47,322 nucleotides of DNA from an uncultured Mycoplasma sp. (GCA_947039505.1 CAMQYZ010000003.1:1-47322), one strand, 5' to 3'. Shown: positions 18,890-30,871, numbered from the stretch's first letter. Translations and numbers: made by a program. The notes: generated by a model not told the origin, from the sequence alone.

Positions 18890-19606
18890 TTGCATATGGA
18901 AGAAATAAGAATTCAAAAAATTATATCTCAAGCTGGTGTAGCATCAAGGCGCGAAGCTGAGGAGTTAATTAAAAAACAAAAAGTTAGTATTAATGGAATA
19001 GTTGCTTCATTAGGACAAAAAGCTAAATCATCAGACAAAATTGTGGTTAATGGTAAAGAAATACCTCAACAACAAGAACATAAATATTACATTATTAATA
19101 AACCCAAAAAAACAATCTGCACATTGAAAGATAATTTTAACAGAACTATTATTACAGACTTAATTGATGAAGAAAGTTACATCTACCCTATAGGAAGACT
19201 AGATTATAATACAACTGGTGTTTTGCTTTTGACAAATAATGGAGAACTAGCCAATAGATTAGCACATCCTAGCTTTGAAGTGGTAAGACGATATCGTGCA
19301 CGACTAGATTTTAAGTTAGATAAAAATGAGCTAATATATCTAAATGGAGATAATGTCATTGTTAATGGTAAAGTATCAAAGCAAATTATTGAGTTAATCG
19401 AAAGCAAAACATACTTAATAACTCTAAGAGAAGGATCTTATCATCATATTAAAAAAATTTTTGAATTAGTTGAACGAGAAGTTATTGATTTAAAAAGAAT
19501 TGAATTTGCAGGTTTAACTGTAGAAAAAATGATGGTTGGAGAATATCGTAAATTAAAATCAACTGAAGTTAAAAGTCTTAAAAAATTAGTAGGAATGAGA
19601 GAATAA
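18890..19606 (+). CDS. rluB: RsuA/RluB-family pseudouridine synthase
   Basis: It converts a uridine of rRNA to pseudouridine. An S4 RNA-binding domain occupies about residues 5-65 (RIQKIISQAGVASRREAEEL). The catalytic domain has the active Asp in GRLDYNTTGVLLLTN near residue 107. The length of about 238 residues fits the family. The start is uncertain. AAGGTGG at 18875-18881 is eight bases before a TTG at 18890, the best spacing, but 14 bases before the first ATG at 18896. A GTG at 18878 lies inside the binding site itself. The unknown gene at 19608 begins one base after the stop. RluB versus RsuA/RluE specificity cannot be told by eye. Confidence 0.9.
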   Translation: MHMEEIRIQKIISQAGVASRREAEELIKKQKVSINGIVASLGQKAKSSDKIVVNGKEIPQQQEHKYYIINKPKKTICTLKDNFNRTIITDLIDEESYIYPIGRLDYNTTGVLLLTNNGELANRLAHPSFEVVRRYRARLDFKLDKNELIYLNGDNVIVNGKVSKQIIELIESKTYLITLREGSYHHIKKIFELVEREVIDLKRIEFAGLTVEKMMVGEYRKLKSTEVKSLKKLVGMRE

Positions 19607-19607
19607 A

Positions 19608-19940
19608 ATGAAATATAAATATAAACCAGCGATTAACCCAACGCCAATGTTAATGTATCAAATAGAGAGCAATCAAGTTGTCTTCAATGAAGAACATAAT
19701 ATTTTCAAAAAAGGTGAATTTGTAAAAGATTTAAACCATATATGAAATATGGGGGCATATTTAATTTATAACAATGAATCAGAAATAATTACTTATAGAA
19801 TTTCTAATCCTTATAATTTTTTATGGCTATTAAGAATTTTAAATAAAGAAATAACAATTGATTTAAATGATGATTTCATAGAGCGAAATCTTAAATTTCT
19901 AGAAGAAGCAGCAAAAGAATTAGTCATATGTGAAAAATAA
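19608..19940 (+). CDS. Conserved-looking hypothetical protein between rluB and obg
   Basis: It has 110 residues with one TGA-encoded Trp, starting one base after the rluB stop. No signal peptide or membrane helix is visible. The N-terminal third is basic (KYKYKPAINP), and the rest alternates hydrophobic and acidic residues, suggesting a small soluble alpha/beta protein. Its tight spacing means it is co-transcribed with rluB. I do not recognise the family. obg, next downstream, has its own promoter box. Confidence 0.65.
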
Positions 19941-19954
19941 TAGCAATTAATAGT

Positions 19955-19960
19955 TATAAT
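19955..19960 (+). promoter_or_regulatory. -10 box of obg
   Basis: TATAAT ends eight bases before the ATG at 19969. No ribosome binding site is present. Confidence 0.5.
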
Positions 19961-19968
19961 TAATTTAT

Positions 19969-21228
19969 ATGAAATTTATTGATCAATCAACATTAGAAGT
20001 AATAGCTGGAAAAGGAGGCAATGGTATTGTTTCTTTTCGTCGTGAAGCTAGAGTAGCATTTGGTGGACCAGATGGTGGTGATGGCGGTGATGGAGGTTCT
20101 GTGTACTTTCAAGGTTGCACAGGAATGAACACATTATTAACTCTGCACATTATGAAACATGTTCGTGGTGAAGAAGGTGAATCTGGTGGACCCAAAAATA
20201 TGTATGGAGCCAGAGGTAAAGATGTCATTGTCAAAGTACCTTTTGGAACCTTAGTATTTGAAGGCGAAAAACTAATACATGATATTGTTGATGATCAAAA
20301 ATATTTAATTGCAAAAGGCGGTCGTGGAGGGCACGGGAACACTCGTTTTAAATCTTCCAAGAATAATGCACCTAAAATATCTGAAAATGGAACATTTGGA
20401 GAAACTAAAATTGTTAGACTAGAACTGAAAGTTATGGCTGATATAGGGCTTGTTGGTAAACCATCTGTTGGGAAATCGACTTTATTAGGTATTTTATCAA
20501 ATGCAAAACCTAAAATTGCTGACTACCACTTTACTACTCTTGTTCCTCAATTGGGTCTAGTTAAACATTTTGATAATTCATTTGTTATTGCAGATTTACC
20601 AGGATTGATTGAAGGAGCTTCTTTAGGAAAAGGATTAGGAACTAGATTTTTAAAACATATTGAAAGATGTAAGGTTATCGCTTTTATTTTAGATTTTGGT
20701 GATTTAGAAAGAGATCCAATTGTTGAATTTGAAGTTCTATCTCAAGAACTAAATTCTTACAACCTAAAACTATTAGAAAAATCTTTTTTGATTATTGCTA
20801 ATAAAATGGATTTACCGAATTTTGAAAAAAATTATAAAAAATTTATTGAAAAATATCCTGAACTACCAATCGTTAAAATTTCAGCAATTAAAAAAGAAAA
20901 TTTAGATAAATTAAAAGAAGAAATGTTTCAAACATATTTAACTGCCAAAAATGTGGTTTTAGAAGATCAAAAAGATGAACTTTTCATAACTATGGAAGAA
21001 GATTTTGTAATTACCAAATTATATGAAGGAATGTTTGAGATTGAAGGAACAACGATTGAAAATCTTTACAATAAAATTCCATTAAACACGCATGATAATA
21101 TTATTAGATTTAATAAAAAAGTTAAAGATATTGGACTATGAAAAGCATTAATTAAAGAAGGAATTGAAAAGGGTGATACAGTTAGAATTTTAGGTTATCA
21201 ATTCACTTGAGAAGATGACGGTTTATAA
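19969..21228 (+). CDS. obgE: GTPase Obg/CgtA
   Basis: This essential GTPase acts in 50S ribosome assembly and stress control. It has 419 residues in three domains. The glycine-rich Obg fold is about 1-158 (GKGGNGIVSFRREA, GGPDGGDGG). The G domain is about 159-325, with GKPSVGKSTL, DLPGLIEGAS and NKMD. The C-terminal OCT domain is about 345-419. Two TGA-encoded Trp fall in the OCT domain. The start has no ribosome binding site and sits just after a TATAAT box. Confidence 0.97.
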
Positions 21229-21366
21229 CGAACTAAAAATTTTATGTTTTTTTTGAAAACTGGTTTGCTAGTAAATAAAATTAAAGTAAATAAATACAAA
21301 ATTTTAAAAATTTATATATACTTTATTATACATAAAGTATTTTAATACGAGCGAAGGAGTTTTGAT

Positions 21367-24300
21367 ATGAAAAAAACCAATATATTTAAATCAGTTATTG
21401 CAATTTCTACAATAATTGCACTACCTTTAGTAACTATTGCACATAATCCAAATAATATAAATAACATTAAAAATGAAGAGCAAAAATTAAATAAAACAAA
21501 ATTTAAAAATTTAAAAAATGCTGAAGAAATTTCAGTTTCTAATCCAAATGCTTTAAAGGATTTAGACTTTGGACAAATAAGAGACTTATTGGAAACTATT
21601 GTAATGACTGAAGAGATATTAACTCAACTCTCTATTACAATGCCGTTAGAAAACGATCCTGCCAAAGTTTCTTTTACAGACATTAAAAATGAATTATATA
21701 AAATAACTTTTACCATAAACTATAATGGAGTTCCAAAAAGTACTCCTGATTTCTTGAATACAACACCAACAGATCAAGACATAGCAAATTTTATATATAT
21801 TGAAAATTCCGATGCACTAATTGATAAAAATAAAATTTTTATTAAAGAGTTATTAGAAACTCCTAATATGACATCAGCAATCTTGAGTCAAACAACAATT
21901 ACAATACCTGATGGTGCTGATCCTACTAAAGTTTCTTTTACTGAAATTAACATCGATAACCCATTAAGAGTTTCTTTTACAATTAATTATAATGGTGTTA
22001 AAAAACAAACTTCTAATTTTCTAAATGCTTCTGCAACAGATTTAGAAATTGTTAATGAAATGTCAGTTGTTGATCCAAATATTTTAAAACACTTGGATGT
22101 TGTTTCAATAAGAACAATTTTGGAAACAAGTCCGATGACAACAGAAATTTTAACTCAACTTTCAATAAAAATTCCTGAAGGAATTAATGTATCTTTGGTT
22201 TCTTTTTCTGACATCAACATTAATAATCCATTTATGATTACTTTCAATATTAATTATAATGGAACCTCTAAAACATCTTTAGATTTTTTAAATGCTTCAT
22301 TAACAGATCAACAAGCCGTTGAAAGAATGACAATTGAAAATGTTAATATTTTACAAGATCAAAATATTAATAACATTAATAGTCTTTTAGAAACAAATCC
22401 AATGACCAGAGAAATCTTGGATAGTATTTCTTTAAAATTGCCTCAAGGAGCAGAGCCCCAAAAGGTATCATTTACTAACATAGATATCAATAATCCTTTT
22501 AAAATAACTTTTACAATTAATTATAATGGAGTGGCAAAGTCAACATCGGATTTTCTAAATGCTAAACCAACAGATAAAGAAATAGTAGAATCAATAACAG
22601 TAATTAATCCTGATATTCTTAAAGACAAAAACATTAACTTTATTAAAAATCTATTAGAAGCTCCTGTAATTACACAAGAAATTTTAACTCAACTTTCAAT
22701 TTTTTTACCAGAGGGTGGACAAGCAAATAAAGTCTCATTTACAAATATTGACTTATCAAATTTATATTCTATTTCCTTCAAAATTAATTACAATAGAGTA
22801 TCCAAACATGAAGCAGATATCTTAAACGCTACACCAACAGATAAAGAAGTTGCCTTAGCAACCACATTAACTAATTCAAATATTATTAAGCAAGAAACCG
22901 TTAATTTCATTAAAACAATTCTTGAGTCCCCAACCATGACACAAGAAATTTTAACTCAATTATCAATTAAGATTCCTGAAGGTTCTCTTCCTGAATTGTT
23001 TTCTTTTACAAATATTGATATTACTAATCCTTTTAAAATAACTTTTACAATTAATTATAATGGATCTCCTAAAGATACTGTAGATTTTTTAAATGCAACA
23101 CCTACCGATGCCGAAATATCTAATACAATAACAATTGCTAATAATGAAATTATGAAAAGTAGAAAAATAAGCGAAATTAGAAATATTTTGGAAACAAGTC
23201 CGATGACAACACAAATTCTAAATAGTCTTTCAATAAATTTGGCAGAAGGTGTTGATCCATCTCTAGTTACTTTTTCAAATATTAATATTGAGAACCCCTT
23301 AAGAATTGTTTTTACAATTAATTATAATAGGGTTCCAAAAACAACTACTGATTTTTTAATTGCTGAAGCTAGTGATGCTGAAGTTGTTGATTCAATAGTT
23401 ATTGCTAATGTTGATGCTCTAAAAGATTTCAATGGTATTCAAATAAGAAACTTGTTGGAATCAAGTCCGATGACAACAGAAGTACTTGATAAACTTAGCA
23501 TTAAATTTCCCTTAGGTGCAGATATAAGAAAACTTTCCTTTACAAGAATTAATATAACTAATTTATTTAAAGTTACTTTTGTAATTAGTTATAATTCAGT
23601 TGTTAAAACATCTTTGGATTTTTTAAATACAACACCAACAGACCAAGAAGTTGTAAATAAAATAAATGTTAGCAATACAAATATTCTAAAAAATCAAGAT
23701 GCACTTTATATCAAAGGATTGTTAGAAACAAATCCAATGACCTTACAAAATTTACATAAACTTTCAATAATCTTTCCCGAAGGTGTTGATTTATCTAAAA
23801 TATCATTTACAAATATCAACATTAACAATCCATTAAGAGTTACTTTTACAATTAATTATAATGGGGTGGCAAAAACATCAACCAACTTCTTAAACTCCAC
23901 ACCAAATGATCAAGATGTTGTAAATTCAATAATTGTTACAAATACTAGTGCAGTATCAAATTTAGGAGTTGAAAGAATTAGAGATTTGTTGGAAACAAAA
24001 CCAATAACTCAAAATATTTTGAATCAACTTTCAATAGAAGTTCCTATGGGTACTGAAATTTTCAGAATTTCATTTGAAAACATTGTCATTACCAATTTAT
24101 TTCAAGTAACTTTTACAATAACTTATAATGGAGTAGCTAAAACAACAAATGACTTATTAATTTCAACTCCACTAAATCAAGATATCGCCAATTCTTCAAT
24201 TGTGCTTGATAAAAATATTTTAATTAGTCAAAATGTAGAGTTTATTAAAAACATTCTAGAAACTAGACCGATGACTGCCGCAATATTAGAAACACTTTCT

Positions 24301-25779
24301 ATCACAACACCTGATGGTTCATTGCCTGAAAAATTTTCATTTACAAATATTGATATTAGCAATCCATTAAGAGTTACTTTTACAATTAATTATAATGGGG
24401 TTGCCAAAGAAACCAATGATTTTTTGAGAACCGCAGCAACTGACTTGGAAGTAGTAAATGTTATAGGTGTTCAAAATAAAGATATTGTAAGATTGGAAAA
24501 TGGTGATTATGTTAAAAAATTATTAGATAAGTCTCCAACTAACAAGGAAATACTTGAGGAACTTTCTATAGATTTTCCTGAAGGAGCTGATTTATCTAAA
24601 GTATCATTTACAAATATCAATATCGAAGATCCTTTAAAAGTTATATTTACAATCAATTATAATGATGTACCAAAACCAACTAATGAATTATTGAATGTAA
24701 CACCTACACAAGTTGTTGCTGATGCAATAATAATTGAAAATGTTGATGTTTTAAAAAGCGAAAATGTTAACTACATCAAAAGTTTATTAGAAACAAATCC
24801 AATGACAGCAAAAATACTTGACAAACTATCTATCACATTGCCAAAAGGTGTTAATCCAAATAAAATTTCATTTACCAACATTGATACTAGCGACTTGTTT
24901 GTAATAAAATTTGATATCAATTATAATGGAGTTGCTAGCAGCAAAGACACTTTCTTCAATACTACTCCAACAGATAAAGATATTGCAAATGCAATTTCTA
25001 TTGAAAATTTTGATATTTTTAAAGAAGAGGATGCCGATTTCGTTAAAACATTATTAGAAACGAATCCGATGACGGCAGAAATTTTAACTCAACTTTCTAT
25101 CAAAACTCCTAATGGAATTGATATTTCCAAAATTACTTTTACAGAAATTGATATAAATAATCCAAATATGGTTACTTTTAAAATTAATTATAATGGAATT
25201 GTGGGAGATAAAGCATTTTCATTCAATATAAAAGCCCCTCATTCAAATACTATCTTAATTGTCTCAACAGTTATTCCGATTAGTATAGTGATTATTGTAG
25301 TGGCATTAGCTACAGCATTCTTTATTAGAAAAAGAAATGGGGGAAATTTTAGTTCTTCAAAAAAACTTGATCATAAACCAATTCAAGACGAAATAAAAAA
25401 ACCTATTGAAAATAAAAACAAATATCAAGAGTATACTAATGAAATATTTAATAATCCAGCAGATAGTTTATTTAATGACAACAGCAATAATAATAATAAT
25501 AATAATAACGATAATCAACAGCAAAATGATCAATGATATCAAAATCCTCAAGATGGTCAATGATATCAAAATCCTCAAAACCCTCAAGATGGCCAATGAA
25601 ATGAAAATCTACAAGATAACCAATGAGATGACAACAAATGATACGGAGATCAATCAGAAACTGGTCAATGAGATAATGGTCAATGATTTGACAATGAAAA
25701 TTATGATGATAATGAACAATATTCAGGAGATTCTCCCGAAGATGATTGAGATGATGTCATCCAAATGATTGAAAAATAA
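21367..25779 (+). CDS. Giant 14-repeat surface protein with Trp-rich C-terminal tail
   Basis: It encodes 1470 residues. A signal-like N terminus (residues 1-25) is followed by 14 imperfect repeats of about 86-89 residues. Each has LLE..PMT.EIL.QLSI, a PEG/PDG turn, VSFTNI.I.NP, TFTINYNGV and DFLN.TPTD. A single membrane helix (about 1298-1320) ends in FFIRKRNG, so the repeats should be outside and the last 140 residues inside. The tail has an Asn run and eight Trp in a Gln/Asn/Asp-rich context (GQWYQNPQ and similar), all encoded by TGA. I find no Trp in the 1389 residues before the first of these. The ribosome binding site is GAAGGAG. A role in adhesion or anchoring to the cytoskeleton is inference. 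Confidence 0.85.
21535..25220 (+). repeat. Fourteen imperfect tandem coding repeats
   Basis: The strand INYNG or a close variant (INYN, ISYN, ITYN) occurs 14 times at intervals averaging about 267 bases. The LLE and DFLN motifs keep the same order around it. Copies differ at many codons, so this is an old expansion, unlike the recent duplication at 1-461. Confidence 0.85.
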
Positions 25780-25829
25780 TTTAATCAAATTTAAAATAGT
25801 AAGGCAAATATAATATAATATAAAAACTT

Positions 25830-26732
25830 ATGAATAAATCTACAAAAAAAATTAAAAAATTAATAATACCAGCGGCTGGATGAGGAACTAGATTTTTGCC
25901 TATGACAAAAATTGTTCCCAAAGAATTACTCCCTATTTTAAATAGACCTTCCATCGATCTTTTGGTAGATGAAGCTATTGACGCAGGAATCGAAGAAATT
26001 ATCTTGGTTATTTCTACTAGAAAACAAGAAATCATGCAGTATTTTGAACCAAATATTCCATTGGAAAATGAACTAGATTCTAAAAATAAAAATGAACTTT
26101 TGAAAAATCTTAAAAAAACAAATAGACAAGCCGTTATTAGAGTGGTTTACCAATATGAACAACTAGGTTTGGGTCATGCTATTTTGGTAGGTGCTAAATT
26201 TTTCAATGATGAACCATTTGCGGTAATTTTAGGAGATGATTTAATTCAATCAGAAGTTCCTGCCATCAAACAATTGATTACCAAATATGAAGAATGTAAT
26301 TCTTCTATTTTGGGTGTTCAAACTGTCTCAAAAGAAGATTTAAATAAATACGGAATAATAATCCCTAAAAATGATGCAGAAAAAAATAATAAATTTTTCG
26401 AAATAAAAGGAGCTATTGAAAAACCTGAAATTAAAGATGCACCTTCAAATAAAGCAGTTTTAGGGAGATACATCTTTAATTATTCAATTGTAAAACATTT
26501 GGAAGAGCGCTTGAAAAATATTGATATCTCAAAAGAATTTGATTTAATAGATGTTTTTCCTGACTATATGAAAGAAGAAAAAATATATGCTTATGAATTT
26601 GATGGTTTAAGATTTGATTTAGGTTCAATTAAGGGATTTGCATTAGCTACAATACATTACGCTCTTAAGAATGAAGAAATCGGGAGTGAAATTGCTGCCA
26701 ATATTAAAAAAATAGCAGAGAATTTAAAATAA
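25830..26732 (+). CDS. galU: UTP-glucose-1-phosphate uridylyltransferase
   Basis: It makes UDP-glucose, a precursor for glycolipids or capsule. It has 300 residues with the nucleotide-binding signature AAGWGTRFLPMTK near residues 15-27 (Trp encoded by TGA) and KELLPILNRPSID. Later motifs YQYEQLGLGHAIL, VILGDDL, and the GLRFDLGS region complete the family pattern. The true start is the ATG at 25830, ahead of an internal ATG that would lose the signature. TATAAT at 25814-25819 ends ten bases before it and there is no ribosome binding site. plsY starts two bases after the stop, so both lipid-related genes share a transcript. Confidence 0.95.
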
Positions 26733-26734
26733 TT

Positions 26735-27433
26735 ATGGATATCACAAATACAATACTTTCTAATATAATTTGAGCCCTTCTGGGTTATTTGGTTGGTTCA
26801 ATTAATTTTTCAATTTTATTAACTTTAAATAACAAAAAAAGAGAGAGCATTGTTTCTGTAGGTTCTGGTAATCCAGGAGCAACTAATGCTTTAAGAAATT
26901 ATGGTTTAAAATTTGGATTGCTCATTTTTCTATTGGACGTTTCCAAATCTTTTTGATTTACTTTTATTGGGGTTATTTTATTAAAGCACACATATTTTTT
27001 TGAAAATTTATTTGTGCAAGCAATTTCCATCTCTGTTATTATTGGTCATATATTTCCCATTTTCTTTAAGTTTAAGGGCGGAAAGGGTGCTGCGACAAAT
27101 CTTGGTATTGTTTGCTCTATATCATTATTGTTGACTTTAGTTGGTCTTGTCTTATTCTTAATTATTTTTCTAACCACCAAATATGTTTCTTTAGCTTCTA
27201 TGACAACTCCATTCTTAATAGCACCATTTACATTTATTCCACAGTTTAATGGTTGGTATGATTCATTCCTTTATGGAACTTGGGTCAATGGTTCTTCGGA
27301 CTTATATTGATTATCATTTTTAACATTATTGATTGCAGGAATTATCACACTTTTATCTCATATTCCTAATATCAAAAAATTAATCAAAGGAACTGAAACA
27401 AAAACAATATTAAAAAATATTTCTAAAAAATAA
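26735..27433 (+). CDS. plsY: Glycerol-3-phosphate acyltransferase PlsY
   Basis: This membrane enzyme transfers the acyl group of acyl-phosphate to glycerol 3-phosphate, the first step of phospholipid synthesis. It has 232 residues with about five to six hydrophobic helices. The family motifs are VGSGNPGATNALR near residue 42 and FKFKGGKGAATN near residue 110. Three Trp are TGA-encoded. The loop around residues 170-190 (NGWYDSFLYGTWVNGSS) is longer than in Bacillus PlsY. It ends nine bases before the convergent mtn stop. Confidence 0.93.
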
Positions 27434-27442
27434 ATTAGATTA

Positions 27443-28096
27443 TTAATCATGAATTTTTATTTCATCAAATAAATTAATTAATTTTATGAATGATTTTTCA
27501 GAAGATATTGCAATATTTTTATTGATGTCTTGCACTTTGGTATCAGTAATATCAATAATATCACTAACCCCTTTGACAGAGAAAAAAGGGGTTTTATTTT
27601 TGCTACATACTTGAGCTATGGCACTTGATTCCATATCAAATAAATCAACATCTAATGTTTCAACAATATTTTTCAAGTGGTCTATTTTATGAACAAAACT
27701 ATTGCCGCTAGCAATATTAATCTTATCTGTTTCTTGAAATGAATTAAGGTAATATTCTTTTTCTCCAGGAGTTTGACCTCGTGGGTATCAAGGAGTTTCT
27801 ACATCATGAAAATAAAATTTATGAGGAATTACAACATCAAATAGTTTTACTTTTTGAGTAGCTCCAACTGCTCCATAATTTAAAATTTTATCAACTTTAA
27901 AAATATCAATTAATTTTTGGGTCATCATAGATGCATTGACAATACCAATTCCAGATTCAACAACAATTATTTCCACATCTGTTCAGAGATAATGAGAAAA
28001 CAATGTTTGCCCTAACTTAGTTTCTTTCAAGAAAGTCAATGGAGAATTATGAATTTCATTTGGATCAGCAACTATTAATCCTCAAGTTTGCTTCAT
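27443..28096 (-). CDS. mtnN: 5'-methylthioadenosine/S-adenosylhomocysteine nucleosidase
   Basis: It hydrolyses MTA and SAH, by-products of SAM-dependent methylation, to recycle adenine. The 217 residues show the GIGIVNASMMTQ stretch near 48. The purine/ribose-site motif DMESSAIAQVC is near 158, and the catalytic Asp is in VKGVSDI near 180. The usual MEGAAIAQ motif is MESSAIAQ here. The start at 28096 overlaps the end of nadD-yqeK by 22 bases. It is the last gene of the minus-strand cluster. Confidence 0.9.
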
Positions 28097-29160
28097 TTAT
28101 TATAAATCTCCTCTTGTTCAGGAGTGATAAAGACACCTTTATCTTTAATGAATTCACTTGTTTTTTTAACAGTTAATGAAAATGCTTGATCAAAATCTTC
28201 AAAACACATTTTACGGATTTCTTGAATACCATCTCATTTTCTTCCCAAACATAATTTGTCTGCCATAAAAACAACTTTATCCATCTCAGTTAGTTCTAAT
28301 GATAATGAGGTGTGTTTAGCTATTGCATCTGTCATTTCCTTGTCTCTAATCACAAAAAATTTCTTTAATCATATGGAACCCGTTGCTTGATGTAATTGAT
28401 AATTTTCTAACTTAGATTCATCAACTAAAAAATATCTCAAAAAAGTGCGTTGTTTATCGACGTCTCACTCTTTTGTTATATCATGCAATAAACAAGCGTA
28501 GTAAGCCTTTTTAGCGTCTAATTTAAGGTGTTTGGCAAGTTCAACTCCAAACTTAGCTGCATAAAGAGAATGTTTATATCTTTCCACACTCAAAGTACTT
28601 TTGGCAATATCATTAAAATAAAGTTTATGAGCCCCAATATAATGTTTAACTTTAGATTCTGCAAATTTATAATTTCCAGATAAAAATCCAGTACTAGATT
28701 CTTCTGTTATTTCATTATCAACTAACATACAATCATATTTTTTTAAATTAATTTTTGAAAATGAATTACTTCTTTTGAAAACAACTATTTTTGCCATTTT
28801 GGTAATTTCATCTATTTTCGCTCATTTATTTAATTTTGCCAAATTATCAGAACCAATAATTAAAAATAACTCATCTTCTTTGTATTTGTCTTTAAAATAT
28901 TTGACAGTATCAATTGTATAACTAACACCTTTTCTATTTACTTCAAATGCCGATACTTCCATTTTATCTTCTAAAACTAATTCAATCATATTAATTCTAT
29001 CTTGACCAGGAACTAAATCAACACTTTTTTTAAAAGGACTTTTGAAAGAAGGAACAAAAATTAATTTTTCCAAACCTAAAAAATCAATAACATATTTTGC
29101 TATTTTAACATGCCCTTTGTGAATTGGGTTAAAAGCTCCCCCGTATATACCTATTTTCAT
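28075..29160 (-). CDS. nadD: NadD fused to YqeK HD hydrolase
   Basis: A single 361-residue frame joins two enzymes. Residues about 1-190 are nicotinate-nucleotide adenylyltransferase, which makes NaAD for NAD synthesis, with GIYGGAFNPIHKGHV at the N terminus and the SYTIDT motif near 80. Residues about 190-361 are an HD-domain phosphohydrolase of the YqeK type (Ap4A hydrolase in Bacillus), with the metal-site His in RYKHSLYAA and the pair in LLHDITKEW. Such a fusion is known in other Mollicutes (Mycoplasma genitalium MG240). The start at 29160 places MKIGIYGG at the N terminus as in homologues. An ATG at 29175 would add five residues. No clear ribosome binding site. Confidence 0.9.
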
Positions 29161-29202
29161 ATTAAATATAATCATAATTTAAAAAGTCATTTTTTTTTAA
29201 TT

Positions 29203-30435
29203 TTATCGAAATTTATTTTGACTAGAATTCTGAAAATCTTTAAACTCTTTACCAGACATCACAATTCTATCTTTCATCTTAGCATTAACATTTTCAATAA
29301 TATTTTCTACTTTGTTTGAATTATTTACTTCTTTGAATTCAAACAATGATTGATTCATAAAATTTTGAAAAGAGTATTCTATTTTTGAAATTCTTACACC
29401 TATACAAATTAAAGTTTCATTATTTCATAATTTTGTTAACAATAGAGAAGCATATAAATAAATATCATCAACTGAATTTATTAATTTGTTAATCTGCATT
29501 GATTTAGATTTTGTTTGATTTTTTAAATCAATATTAACAGAAATACTTTTGCCACATATATTTCTTTTCAATAATGCTTTAGATATCCTTAAACAAAGAT
29601 CATTTAAACTAGCATATATTTCTTTTCTGTCTTCACTTGCTCCATTAATGAAAGTTTTTTCCCGACTAATAGAAGATAACACATTATTTTCTAACTTTAA
29701 AAAATCATCACCAATGCCATTTGCATTATTTAAATATTTTTCAGTTTGTTTTAAAAATATTTTTCTAATTTTAGGATCGTATTCCTTACATTTGGCAAGA
29801 TCTCCAATAGTATTAATACCTAAAGTATGTAATTGAGAATACTTAACTTTACCCAAACCATAATAATTACTTATCGGCATAGGTCAAATAATATCTTGGA
29901 AATTATTATAAGTAATAAAAGTTATTCCTAATGGTTTGTTAGTTGCTGTTGCCATTTTAGCTAAAAATTTATTAAATGACACACCAATAGAAACCGGCAT
30001 AGAAAGTTCTTTAAGTAATTTTTCTTGAATTTCTAAAACAAGATTTTTAATTGAACCATGTTTTTGTCAAATATTAGTTGCATCTATATATCATTCATCT
30101 ATAGATACTATTTGAATTAATTTTGAATAATTTTTATACAGAAAATCATAAATTTTTTTAGCAAAATTTCGATAAAGTTTTAAATTAGGTTCAATAACAA
30201 TCAAGTTTTCGCAATGTTTTTTAATTGAAGATATGGTAAAAGGAACTCTTGCTCCCTTGTTTTTTGCTTCATAACTTATGGAAACGGCAATGGAATTTGG
30301 AATATTTTGACCAATAGCAATTTCTTTGTTCAATAATTCTGGTCTCAAGGCAGTTTCACAACTTACAAAAAAAGAATCTACATCAATGTGGATTATTACT
30401 TTTTTTGTTTTTATATTATTTTTTGAATTATTCAT
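29203..30435 (-). CDS. dinB: Y-family DNA polymerase (DinB/UmuC family)
   Basis: This translesion polymerase copies damaged DNA. It has 410 residues, the usual length. Catalytic acidic residues are in HIDVDSFFVSCE (near 18) and SIDEWYID (near 114, Trp from TGA). The helix-hairpin-helix region GLGKVKYSQLHTLGINTIGDLA and a C-terminal little-finger domain follow. The usual steric-gate aromatic pair FF is present. It starts two bases downstream of the sufU stop codon. The protein is very lysine- and asparagine-rich at its C terminus. Confidence 0.92.
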
Positions 30436-30436
30436 A

Positions 30437-30871
30437 CTATTTTATTACTTTATCAAAAACTTCCACAATCATTAAAGCACACTCAACTCTATTGAGATGT
30501 TTTTTAACATTGGAAAATATCGATAATTTACCAACTAACTTAATTTCTTCATCGCTCATTTCATTTTGATTAATTAATTTTCTAAAAGCAGATGACAAAT
30601 TCTTGATATTTTTAAATTCATATTTTTTTCCTTCTTCCAAAAATATTTCTATTGATGATAAGGAAATTGCACAACCAATTGCTTGATATGAATAATCATG
30701 TTGATCAGGTAATTTTATCAATGTTATTTCATCAACACAAGCCTTACTATGATAGTAATAAGTTTCCATAGTTTCAATGGGTAATTTTGAATCAGGTTTT
30801 TGCTTTCTTCTAGGATTCATATAATAATCCATAATAATTTCTCTTTTTTGAGAACTATTATATGAATCCAA
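30437..30871 (-). CDS. sufU: SufU-type iron-sulfur/sulfur-transfer protein
   Basis: It accepts sulfur from the cysteine desulfurase and passes it on for Fe-S cluster assembly. The 144 residues keep the four zinc ligands of SufU: Cys and Asp in KACVDEI (family CGD), Cys in IGCAIS, and Cys in RVECAL. REIIMDYYMNPRRK near the N terminus matches the family start. A TTG at 30871 is preferred because AAGGTGG lies eight bases before it. A GTG at 30883 falls within that binding site, and an ATG at 30832 would cut into the conserved N terminus. It overlaps the end of sufS by 14 bases, which suggests coupled expression of the pair. Confidence 0.87.
   Translation of the reverse strand: MDSYNSSQKREIIMDYYMNPRRKQKPDSKLPIETMETYYYHSKACVDEITLIKLPDQHDYSYQAIGCAISLSSIEIFLEEGKKYEFKNIKNLSSAFRKLINQNEMSDEEIKLVGKLSIFSNVKKHLNRVECALMIVEVFDKVIK

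Noticed and set aside
25488-25508. Short AAT trinucleotide run as a possible phase-variation switch.
   Set aside because: The unit is three bases within a coding frame, so length change would only alter the number of Asn residues.
25406-25768. A 120-residue frame rich in Met and Ile overlapping the end of the giant repeat protein.
   Set aside because: It is a frame-shifted copy of the Trp/Gln/Asp-rich tail and depends on reading the repeats out of frame.
25520-25779. Aromatic tail of the giant protein as an EAGR box of mycoplasma attachment proteins.
   Set aside because: The spacing and the lack of glycine-rich stretches do not match that motif. The likeness is only in composition.
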